A stretch of 45,910 nucleotides of DNA from Synergistaceae bacterium (GTDB lineage: Bacteria > Synergistota > Synergistia > Synergistales > Aminobacteriaceae), in the NCBI GenBank assembly GCA_012521675.1, contig JAAYLU010000023.1, forward strand, positions 1-45,910, read 5' to 3'. The notes beneath the pieces were generated by a model that was not told the origin of the DNA, made no database searches, and saw only the letters and a program-made list of their open reading frames with translations. The position numbers and the translations under genes were made by a program. Of the stretch, positions 38,957-45,910 are shown in pieces. The stretch's first letter is position 1. Each line of letters opens with the position of its first letter.

Positions 38957-41068
38957 ATGGGAAAAGTGCAGGAATCCACCGCAGGAATGTCTCCTTTTAA
39001 GAAAATGCTCCACTATTCGGACATAGGGATGGCCTCGCTGGTCATTCTCATCGTCGTGATGATGGTCATTCCCCTGCCGACGTGGCTGCTGGACATCCTT
39101 CTGTCCGCGAACATCACCATCGGCGTAGTTGTGCTGCTGGCGACCTTCTACGCGCAACGGGCGCTCGACCTTGCGGCCTTTCCAACCCTTCTGCTGATTG
39201 TCACCCTCTACCGGCTGGCTCTGAACGTGTCCACCACAAGGCTGATCCTGCTACAGGCGGACGCGGGCGAGGTGGTCAGCGCGTTCGGCAACTTCGTCGT
39301 CGGTGGTAACTATGTTGTGGGCGCGGTGGTCTTCCTGATACTCGTCATCATCCAGTTCGTGGTGATAACCAAGGGCGCGGAGCGAGTGGCGGAGGTCGCG
39401 GCGCGCTTCACGCTGGACGCGATGCCCGGAAAGCAGATGGCGATCGACGCGGACCTGAACGCCGGTCTGATAGACGAGGCGGGGGCTAAGGAGCGTCGCC
39501 TAGACATCCAGAGGGAGGCGGACTTCTACGGAGCGATGGACGGCGCCTCCAAGTTCGTCAAGGGCGACGCGATCGCGGGCCTCATCATCACCGTGATAAA
39601 CATCGTCGGGGGACTCGCCATCGGCGTGCTTCAGAGGGGGATGCCTCTTGAGACGGCTCTGACGACGTACAGCCTTCTGACGGTCGGGGATGGATTGGTG
39701 TCGCAGGTGCCGGCGCTGCTTTTCTCTACCGCGACGGGAGTCATCGTGACTCGCGCGGCGGGGCAGGCGGACCTCGGCAAGGAGATCTTCTCATCCCTGA
39801 CGGCCTATCCCAGGCCCCTTTTCATCGGATCCGCTCTGCTCTTTGCCCTGGCGGCGGTGCCCGGTCTGCCGAAGATTCCCTTCCTGGTCCTAGGGGCGTT
39901 CCTGTGCCTGATGGGGTACTGGGTCTACCGAGAGGGGAAGATACAGGAGGAGGAGGGGGCGAGAAGGGATCCGGGAAGGGGCGCTCCCGGCGTTCCGGTC
40001 GGGGAGCCGGAGAGGCCCGCTCCTGCATCGCCCGAGGACGTGATGCGCCTGCTGACGGTCGATCCGATGGAGGCGGAGATCGGATACGCGCTGATTCCGC
40101 TGGTCGACCCGGCCCAGGGAGGGGACATGCTCGACAGGATCGGGACCATCAGAAAACAGATGGCTATGGATCTCGGCATCGTGGTGCCCCCGATTCGCAT
40201 CCGCGACAACATCCAGATCAAGCCGACTGAGTACATTCTCCGCGTGAGGGGCGCGGAGACGGGGCGGGGGGAGCTGCTTCCCGACCACTACCTGGCGATG
40301 AACACGGGAGGGGCGGAGGAGGAGCTGGTCGGCATTCCGACCGTCGAGCCCGCATTCGGGCTTCCGGCCGTCTGGATTCCGCCCGAGATGCGAGACAAGG
40401 CGGAGTCGCTCGGCTACACCGTCGTGGATGCTCCGTCGGTGCTGGCCACTCACCTGTCGGAGACGATAAAGAGATATGGCGCGGATCTGCTCACCCGCCA
40501 GGAAATCCAAAAACTGGCCGATATGGTGAAGGAGGCCGCGCCGGCGGTCGTCGACGAGATGATGGCCTCTCTGTCCCTAGGGGAGATCCAGAAGGTGCTC
40601 CAGAACCTGGTAAGGGAGCAGATACCCGTGCGCGACCTTGTGACCATCTTCGAGGCGCTGGCGGACTACGGGAAGATCTCCCGCAGCGTGGACTTCCTCA
40701 CGGAGAGAGTGCGCGAGTCGCTTGCGCGGCTGATCACGCTGAAGATCCAGGACGAGGACGGTGTCGTCACCGTGGCGACCCTGTCCCCGAACTGGGAGGC
40801 CAAGGTGATGGAGGCGGTTGAGGGGGATCTTATGCGGGGCTGGCAGTTCAACATGGATCCGCGAGAGGTGCAGAGCATGCTCGCCTCGGTCTCCAAGGCG
40901 GTGGAGGAGATGTCGATGCAGGGCCACACGCCGGTGCTTCTGGTGCACCCGGATGTGCGCCTTATAGTTCGCCGTCTTATGGAAGGGTCGTTGCCAACAT
41001 TGTTCGTTATATCCTATAATGAAATATCACAGGGCGTGCAGCTAAAATCGATTGGGATGGTGGAGTAA
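38957..41068 (+). CDS. flhA: Flagellar type III export protein FlhA
   Basis: The 703-residue protein forms the nonameric export-gate ring. The N-terminal half has about eight membrane segments and the FHIPEP region with LLIVTLYRLALNVSTTRLIL and AARFTLDAMPGKQMAIDADLNAG. The C-terminal cytoplasmic half (~345-700) binds chaperones and FliJ; HLSETIKRYGADLLTRQE and MSMQGHTPVLLVHPDVR are family blocks. AAGGGAAGG precedes the ATG. A 28-base gap separates it from flhB, and flhF starts directly after the stop. Confidence 0.97.
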   Translation: MGKVQESTAGMSPFKKMLHYSDIGMASLVILIVVMMVIPLPTWLLDILLSANITIGVVVLLATFYAQRALDLAAFPTLLLIVTLYRLALNVSTTRLILLQADAGEVVSAFGNFVVGGNYVVGAVVFLILVIIQFVVITKGAERVAEVAARFTLDAMPGKQMAIDADLNAGLIDEAGAKERRLDIQREADFYGAMDGASKFVKGDAIAGLIITVINIVGGLAIGVLQRGMPLETALTTYSLLTVGDGLVSQVPALLFSTATGVIVTRAAGQADLGKEIFSSLTAYPRPLFIGSALLFALAAVPGLPKIPFLVLGAFLCLMGYWVYREGKIQEEEGARRDPGRGAPGVPVGEPERPAPASPEDVMRLLTVDPMEAEIGYALIPLVDPAQGGDMLDRIGTIRKQMAMDLGIVVPPIRIRDNIQIKPTEYILRVRGAETGRGELLPDHYLAMNTGGAEEELVGIPTVEPAFGLPAVWIPPEMRDKAESLGYTVVDAPSVLATHLSETIKRYGADLLTRQEIQKLADMVKEAAPAVVDEMMASLSLGEIQKVLQNLVREQIPVRDLVTIFEALADYGKISRSVDFLTERVRESLARLITLKIQDEDGVVTVATLSPNWEAKVMEAVEGDLMRGWQFNMDPREVQSMLASVSKAVEEMSMQGHTPVLLVHPDVRLIVRRLMEGSLPTLFVISYNEISQGVQLKSIGMVE

Positions 41069-42457
41069 ATGCCGGTGCGAGTTCGATCCCAGATAACCTT
41101 CGAGGCAAACGATGAGGCGGAGGCCTTCAGGACCGCCAGGGACCGTCTTGGCTCGGAGGCGGCGATCCTGTCCCAGCGGCCGGTCAAAAAGGGCGGCTTC
41201 CTGGGCTTCTTCCGCAGGACGGTGCTTCATGTCACGGCCGGGATTCTCGAGACGGACGACAGGCGCGAGGAGACGGACGGGGAGAAGAAGGAGCGACTCG
41301 CGGCTTTTCAGAAGCTGCTGGAGTTCAAACAGGCTATGGCCGCGTCCGAGTCGAAGACCTCCGCGGGTGACGAGCTGCTGTCTAAGCGCGACGCGCCGGC
41401 CTCGGCGGGGGTCTATTCCCCTGTGGCGAGGCGGCATTCGGAGCCTGTTCAAAAGGCGATCGTCGGAGATGCAGATGACAGGGCCGAGCTCTCGTCCGCC
41501 GGTCGGGATCTTGCCATGGACAAAAATTCCGCGGCCGAGCAGGAGTACAGGACAAGGCTGGAGCGCGAGGTCAGCGAGCTATCCGAACGGCTTGACAGGG
41601 TGCTTAAAAGGCTGGAGATAGATGAGAAGCCCCCCTCCGGCCTGCCCGTGGCGCCGCGCACTGCCGCTGCAAGCGGCCCCGGACATCTCGGCGTGGAGGA
41701 GGCAGCAGCTCGGATGAGGGCGCACGAGGTGAGCGAGGTCCATACTCGGAGCCTGGCCCAGGAGTACCAGATCCAGAGTCCGGGCGTTCCCTTCAAGAAG
41801 TGGCTGTCGGACAGGATTCCTGTCGCGTCCGATGACAACTGGGAGGCCCTTGGAGGCGGCAGGGTCATGCTTATCGGCCCGACAGGCGTCGGAAAGACCA
41901 CCACCATAGCCAAGCTCGCCGCGATCCACTCGCTTTTTGAAAAGAGAAACGTGGTCTTCCTGACTGCGGACACCTATAGGATCGCCGCCCCGGAGCAGCT
42001 TCGAACGTACGCCAAGATCCTGTGCGTGCCGATGGAAGTGATCTACGATGCGGTCGAGGTCCCGGGCATCCTGGAGCGATACGAGGACGCGGATCTGCTC
42101 CTCCTCGACACGGCGGGTCGCTCTCACAAGGACGGGCGCAGGATGGACGAGCTGAAGGTCCTGTACGAGCATTTCCGGCCGGATGCGGTTCATCTCGTGC
42201 TCTCCGCCAACATGAAGTATCGCGATATGCTCGACGTCATCCAGAGGATGGGCGTCGTTCCGATCGAGCACGTGCTGTTCACGAAGCTCGACGAGACGTC
42301 CACGTTCGGGGCGCTTCTGAACATCATGATGGACTTCGACAGGACGGCCTCCTTCTTCACCACAGGACAGAACGTGCCGAACGACATCGAGATCGCAAGC
42401 GGCGCGAAACTCGTCGAACTTCTTCTTGAGAAAAAGGGAGAAGCGGGTCGTGCATGA
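41069..42457 (+). CDS. flhF: SRP-type GTPase FlhF (flagellar placement)
   Basis: A 462-residue protein. The basic N-terminal domain begins with FEANDEAEAFRTARDRLG, then comes a variable charged region, the helical N domain and the G domain with G1 [15 protein letters not shown] (from residue 270), the insertion-box-like VFLTADTYRIAAPEQL, G3 DTAGR and TKLDETSTFGA. FlhF directs where the flagellum is built and how many there are, with FlhG stimulating its GTPase. The ATG abuts the flhA stop. It overlaps flhG by eight bases. Confidence 0.95.
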   Translation: MPVRVRSQITFEANDEAEAFRTARDRLGSEAAILSQRPVKKGGFLGFFRRTVLHVTAGILETDDRREETDGEKKERLAAFQKLLEFKQAMAASESKTSAGDELLSKRDAPASAGVYSPVARRHSEPVQKAIVGDADDRAELSSAGRDLAMDKNSAAEQEYRTRLEREVSELSERLDRVLKRLEIDEKPPSGLPVAPRTAAASGPGHLGVEEAAARMRAHEVSEVHTRSLAQEYQIQSPGVPFKKWLSDRIPVASDDNWEALGGGRVMLIGPTGVGKTTTIAKLAAIHSLFEKRNVVFLTADTYRIAAPEQLRTYAKILCVPMEVIYDAVEVPGILERYEDADLLLLDTAGRSHKDGRRMDELKVLYEHFRPDAVHLVLSANMKYRDMLDVIQRMGVVPIEHVLFTKLDETSTFGALLNIMMDFDRTASFFTTGQNVPNDIEIASGAKLVELLLEKKGEAGRA

Positions 42458-43358
42458 GATGACGACGGTGCCCCTTGACCAGGCCGGCGAGCTCAGAAGG
42501 ATAACCGAAGAACGGCGCAGAGGGCTTAAGGGGCTTGCCGGGCTCAGGTCGATATCGGTGCTCAGCGGCAAGGGAGGCGTCGGGAAGAGCAATCTCGCGG
42601 TCAACCTGGCCGCGGCTTTCGCCCGCAGTGGCAGAAAGGTCGTCCTGCTGGACGCGGACCTGGGCATGGCGAACGTGGATCTTCTGTGCGGTGTCTCGTC
42701 GAGTTACAACCTTGCGCATCTTGTGAGGGGCCAGAGGAGCGTGGAGGAGGTGCTGCTGCCCCTCGAGAACGGGGTTTTGCTTCTTCCCGGAGGGGCGGGC
42801 GTGCAGGAGCTCGCGGAGCTGGACGAAGTTGAACAGTCTCTGCTCATCGACAAGCTCGCGGACTTGGAGAAGTACGCCGATGTACTGCTTATCGACGCAG
42901 GTGCGGGAATTCACAGGAACACCCTGTCCTTCGGGAGGGCGTCGGATGTGGCGCTGTTGGTCACGACCCCGGAGCCGACCTCCATCAGGGATGTCTACGG
43001 AGTGTTGAAGACTCTGTCCATCAGCGCGGGCGGGAAGCTGGAGGTGACCCTGGTGGTCAACATGGCCTCCTCCCACTCGGAGGGAAGGGAGATCGCGGAG
43101 CGAATCCAGATGGCGGCCAACCAGTTCCTGAGCCTGCCGGTGGCGTTCGGCGGCGTGGTAGTCACGGATGAAAAAGTCCGCAAGGCCGTCCGTATGCGGG
43201 TCCCTTTTTCCCAGGCCTTCCCGGACTGCCAGGCCAGCAGGGACGTCGCAGCCATAGCCGCGCGCATGATGATGGACGAAGAGGAGGCGCCTCGGGAGGG
43301 GAGAGGGGCGAAAGCATTCTTTCTGAGGTTGGCGAGAAGCCTCGGGTTGGGGGGGTAG
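42450..43358 (+). CDS. flhG: MinD/ParA-type ATPase FlhG (YlxH)
   Basis: The 302-residue protein limits flagellar number and activates FlhF. The N-terminus carries the FlhF-activating motif DQAxxLR (Asp10-Arg16, DQAGELR). The deviant Walker A is SGKGGVGKSN with Lys41 and Lys46, followed by LLDADLGMANVD and LLIDAGAGI. I place the start at GTG 42450, nine bases from GGGAG, inside the flhF end; TTG 42426 and ATG 42459 are alternatives. A C-terminal positively charged amphipathic tail (FFLRLARSLG) probably binds the membrane. Confidence 0.94.
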   Translation: MHEMTTVPLDQAGELRRITEERRRGLKGLAGLRSISVLSGKGGVGKSNLAVNLAAAFARSGRKVVLLDADLGMANVDLLCGVSSSYNLAHLVRGQRSVEEVLLPLENGVLLLPGGAGVQELAELDEVEQSLLIDKLADLEKYADVLLIDAGAGIHRNTLSFGRASDVALLVTTPEPTSIRDVYGVLKTLSISAGGKLEVTLVVNMASSHSEGREIAERIQMAANQFLSLPVAFGGVVVTDEKVRKAVRMRVPFSQAFPDCQASRDVAAIAARMMMDEEEAPREGRGAKAFFLRLARSLGLGG

Positions 43359-43361
43359 CGA

Positions 43362-44033
43362 GTGGAATCGGAAGCGTTTCTCTCGATGCTCTCCGGAGTT
43401 ATCGGCAGTAAAGTGTCAATAGTGATCGATGCGGGTCTTTACAAGGGCGTGTATAATTCCAGGTTGGAGGATGTGAGTTCCGAGGCCATCGGGCTGGCGC
43501 ACCCGATGCTTCGCGGTGCGCTGCTTCCCGTGCACAGGAGCGTGCACATCAAGATGAGCGTCGAGACCGGAGGAGCGCTCTTCGTGACCGAAGCGTCGAT
43601 AGTCAGGGGCCAGACACAGGACACTGTGCCTATCCTGTGGGTCGCCCCCGTGGGAGAGGCCTCCAGGGTGCAGCGCAGGCAGTTTGTACGAGTTCCTTGC
43701 CTCTTGAGGACGGGGTTTTTTCGCTTGGACGGCGAGAACTACAGGCCGGAGATGCAGGAATGGTCCTTCTCCGTCGCGAAGGACATCAGCCTCGGCGGAA
43801 TAGGGCTGTCCATCCCGCAGGACAAGGAGTATCTGTACGTGCAGGGGGGAAGATATCTCCTCGAGATCACGTTCCCGGACAGTCTCTTCTACCTGGTCGG
43901 AAACCTGGTGAAAAAGCTGCCGAGGGATGGTTTTCAAGAGATAGGATTGGCTTTCGAAGGATTGCCGGGCCTTATTGAAAAGACGATGAGGGCCTTTATC
44001 CGCCAACAGGAACTGGCGGAACGTCAACTTTAG
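43362..44033 (+). CDS. PilZ-domain flagellar brake protein (YcgR/YpfB-like)
   Basis: A 223-residue protein with an N-terminal YcgR-N-like beta domain (~10-95) and a C-terminal PilZ domain. Both cyclic-di-GMP contact motifs are present: the RxxxR loop RRQFVR (105-110) and DISLGG (141-146). Such proteins slow or bias the motor when cyclic-di-GMP is high. Position between flhG and cheB ties it to motility. The start is GTG at 43362, three bases after the flhG stop; no ideal ribosome binding site is seen beyond the G-run in flhG. Confidence 0.88.
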   Translation: MESEAFLSMLSGVIGSKVSIVIDAGLYKGVYNSRLEDVSSEAIGLAHPMLRGALLPVHRSVHIKMSVETGGALFVTEASIVRGQTQDTVPILWVAPVGEASRVQRRQFVRVPCLLRTGFFRLDGENYRPEMQEWSFSVAKDISLGGIGLSIPQDKEYLYVQGGRYLLEITFPDSLFYLVGNLVKKLPRDGFQEIGLAFEGLPGLIEKTMRAFIRQQELAERQL

Positions 44034-44051
44034 AGAGCGATGTGAACAGAC

Positions 44052-45140
44052 ATGGCGAAACCAAAGATCAGAGTGCTTGTCGTCGACGATTCATCCTTTA
44101 TGAGAAAGGTCATAAGCGATATACTGAGAAACGCCCCCGGCATCGAGGTCGCAGGCACGGCCCGGGACGGTGAGGACGCGCTTAGAAAGATAGAGGAGCT
44201 CTCTCCCGATGTGATCACCCTCGACGTCGAGATGCCCAAGAAGGACGGCATCGCTACCCTCGAGGAGATAATGTCGAACCGCCCGATTCCCGTGATAATG
44301 GTCAGCAGCCTGACCCAGGAGGGCGCGCAGGTCACGCTGAAGGCGCTGTCCATGGGGGCGATAGATTTTGTGGCCAAGCCGTCGGGGCACATCTCCCTCA
44401 ACATGAAGGATGTGGCCGAGGACCTCGTCGCGAAGGTGCTGGCGGCTAGCACGGCACGCCTTCCGCCTCCCCGGAGAGCCGGAAAAGCCGCCGGACGGCG
44501 TCCGTACGAGGAGCCAGTCAGGCACCCTGTAAGGTCGTTCTCCTCTCGGTTCATCAAGGGGCGTCCGGAGATGGTCGCCATAGCCACCTCCACCGGCGGG
44601 CCAAGGGCGTTGCAGCAGGTCTTCTCTCGGCTTCCGGGAGACTTCCCCGTCCCGATTGTGATCGTGCAGCATATGCCGAAGGATTTCACCCTCTCCTTTG
44701 CAAAGAGGCTGGACTCCCTCTCGGAGCTGGACGTCGTGGAAGGGGCCGAGGGGATGGAGTTGCGTCCGGGACTGGCCGTTGTGGCGCCTGGAGGTTATCA
44801 TATGATAGTACGGAGGAAGACTCAGGGCAGATTCTCGTGCGCGATCTCCGACGCGCCGCCGGTCCTGTCCGTGAAGCCCTCCGCGAATGTCCTCTTCAAC
44901 AGCGTCGCCAACGAGGTAGGCGGCGGCACTGTAGGGGTTATCCTGACCGGTATGGGACGGGACGGCGCGGAAGGCGCGTCGGCTCTGAAGAACAAGGGCG
45001 CCAGGATAATCGCCGAGTCCCAGGAGACTTGCGTGGTCTATGGAATGCCGAAGGCGGCGGTGGAGATCGGCGTTGTCGACGAGCTGTTGCCGCTGTATTC
45101 GATTCCCGAGGCCATAATAAGAAGTGTAAGAGAAAGATAG
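44052..45140 (+). CDS. cheB: Chemotaxis protein-glutamate methylesterase CheB
   Basis: A 362-residue two-domain enzyme. The receiver domain has Asp12/Asp13 and the phosphorylation site Asp58 (TLDVEMPKKDG); a linker (~135-172) rich in Pro, Arg and Ser follows. The methylesterase domain has Ser180 (ATSTGGPRAL), His207 (VQHMPK) and Asp304 (MGRDGAEGA) as catalytic triad. It removes methyl groups from chemoreceptors to adapt signalling. GAGAGCGATG lies upstream. In Bacillus cheB also comes between flhG and cheA. Confidence 0.97.
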   Translation: MAKPKIRVLVVDDSSFMRKVISDILRNAPGIEVAGTARDGEDALRKIEELSPDVITLDVEMPKKDGIATLEEIMSNRPIPVIMVSSLTQEGAQVTLKALSMGAIDFVAKPSGHISLNMKDVAEDLVAKVLAASTARLPPPRRAGKAAGRRPYEEPVRHPVRSFSSRFIKGRPEMVAIATSTGGPRALQQVFSRLPGDFPVPIVIVQHMPKDFTLSFAKRLDSLSELDVVEGAEGMELRPGLAVVAPGGYHMIVRRKTQGRFSCAISDAPPVLSVKPSANVLFNSVANEVGGGTVGVILTGMGRDGAEGASALKNKGARIIAESQETCVVYGMPKAAVEIGVVDELLPLYSIPEAIIRSVRER

Positions 45141-45175
45141 ATAACTAGACTTTACAAGGCTGGAGATGATCTGCC

Positions 45176-45910
45176 ATGACGAATATGGATATGAGCCAAT
45201 ATCTGGGCGCCTTTCTCGATGAGGCAGGGGACAACCTCAAGCACCTCGACGATTTGGTGCTGTTGATCGAGAGGGACCCCGGAGATTCGGAGGCGATAGC
45301 CGAGATCTTCAGGTCTGCGCACACCCTCAAGGGTATGTCGGCCACGATGGGCTTCGACAGGATGGCCTCATTGACCCACGCCATGGAGGATATGCTGGAA
45401 AAGATCCGCCAGGGGGACAACGAGCTGACCCCCGGGACCATAGACCTGCTCTTTCGCTCGCTGGACACGCTGCAGGCGATGGTGGACGCCATCCGGAGCG
45501 AGGGGAACGACTCCTCGGTGGAGACGGACGACCTGGTGGCGACCATACGCACCGCCTCCATCTCTTTCGAGCCGGAAGAGGAGCCGGAGAAGGAGCTGGA
45601 CTCCAGCCTCTCGGATCAGGAGAAAGAGTGGGTGGACGAGGCGGCTGCCAAGGGGCTCTCCGTCTTCGAGATCTTCGTCACTCTCTCTTCCGGGTGTCTG
45701 CTGAGGGCCGCCAGGGCGTACATGGTTGTCAACAGGCTTGACGAGACCGGCGACATAATAAAGACGGTCCCCCCGGTGGAAGCCCTGGAGAGAGAGGAGT
45801 TCGACTTCAGCTTCTTCGTCTACGTGTCGACCCACTATAAGGCGGAGGAGCTGGAGGATCTGGTCAATAGGGTCAGCGAGGTCGAATCCGTCACCGTAAG
45901 GGAACTCTCC
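45176..45910 (+). CDS. cheA: Chemotaxis histidine kinase CheA, N-terminal part (runs off right edge)
   Basis: The first 245 codons are present and the frame is open at the end of the window. The HPt domain has phosphorylated His49 in AHTLKGMSATMGF. An acidic linker (~128-145) follows, then the start of the CheY-binding P2 domain (KEWVDEAAAKGLSVFEIFVTL and KAEELEDLVNRVSEVESV). CheA phosphorylates CheY and CheB in response to receptors; the dimerisation, kinase and CheW-like domains lie beyond the window. The ATG at 45176 follows GGAGATGAT. Confidence 0.96.
   Translation, partial: MTNMDMSQYLGAFLDEAGDNLKHLDDLVLLIERDPGDSEAIAEIFRSAHTLKGMSATMGFDRMASLTHAMEDMLEKIRQGDNELTPGTIDLLFRSLDTLQAMVDAIRSEGNDSSVETDDLVATIRTASISFEPEEEPEKELDSSLSDQEKEWVDEAAAKGLSVFEIFVTLSSGCLLRAARAYMVVNRLDETGDIIKTVPPVEALEREEFDFSFFVYVSTHYKAEELEDLVNRVSEVESVTVRELS

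Noticed and set aside
1-45910. tRNA, rRNA, riboswitch or CRISPR features
   Set aside because: No cloverleaf-type, rRNA-like or evenly spaced direct-repeat sequence was noticed. The few gaps over 100 bases are accounted for by promoters, terminators or hairpins listed above. A covariance-model scan would be the decisive test and was not possible here.

Overview
The window is 45.9 kb of GC-rich DNA (roughly 60-65% G+C by eye). All 51 protein genes I can support lie on the + strand, mostly overlapping by a few bases or separated by under 60 bases. I see no rRNA, tRNA, CRISPR array, transposase or integrase of mobile type. A CodY regulator, an HslUV protease, an indolepyruvate:ferredoxin oxidoreductase (typical of anaerobic amino-acid fermenters) and a high-GC chromosome together suggest a motile anaerobe, most likely of the Synergistota or a deep, GC-rich Bacillota relative. 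This placement is an inference from gene content, not from a marker gene.

Layout. (1) 1-1407: end of iorA, iorB, a probable terminator and an orphan type IV pseudopilin-like ORF. (2) 1451-11715: a good sigma-70 promoter, then lepB, rbgA, rnhB, a FliK-like gene, a stand-alone FlhB C-terminal domain gene, yraN, comM, dprA, a small Smg-like gene, topA and trmFO; most are coupled by ATGA/GTGA overlaps. (3) 11716-15636: an AT-rich promoter region with a CodY-box-like inverted repeat, then xerC, hslV, hslU and codY. (4) 15637-45910: a sigma-28-type promoter, then the flagellar/chemotaxis run flgB, flgC | terminator and new promoter | fliE, fliF, fliG, fliH, fliI, fliJ, a lytic transglycosylase gene, a MotE-like gene, fliK, flgD, two flgE-family hook genes, swrD (flbD), motA, motB, fliL, fliM, fliY, cheY, fliO, fliP, fliQ, fliR, flhB, flhA, flhF, flhG, a PilZ gene, cheB and the first 245 codons of cheA.

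The gene order closely follows that known in Bacillus subtilis (rbgA-rnhB-ylqG-ylqH-(sucCD)-dprA-topA-trmFO-codV-clpQ-clpY-codY-flgB ... cheA). Differences are yraN-comM in place of sucCD, a small gene between dprA and topA, a transglycosylase between fliJ and the MotE-like gene, a second and very large hook gene, motAB inside the operon, and a PilZ gene before cheB.

Together the genes encode a whole flagellar basal body, type III export gate, hook, stator, switch and part of the chemotaxis pathway, preceded by housekeeping functions for ribosome assembly, DNA uptake and topology, tRNA modification and proteolysis. The most unusual items are the 986-residue hook paralogue, with a low-GC, internally repeated insert; the FliK-like/FlhB-C pair outside the flagellar cluster; and the CodY-box-like and sigma-28 sites flanking the hslVU-codY block.
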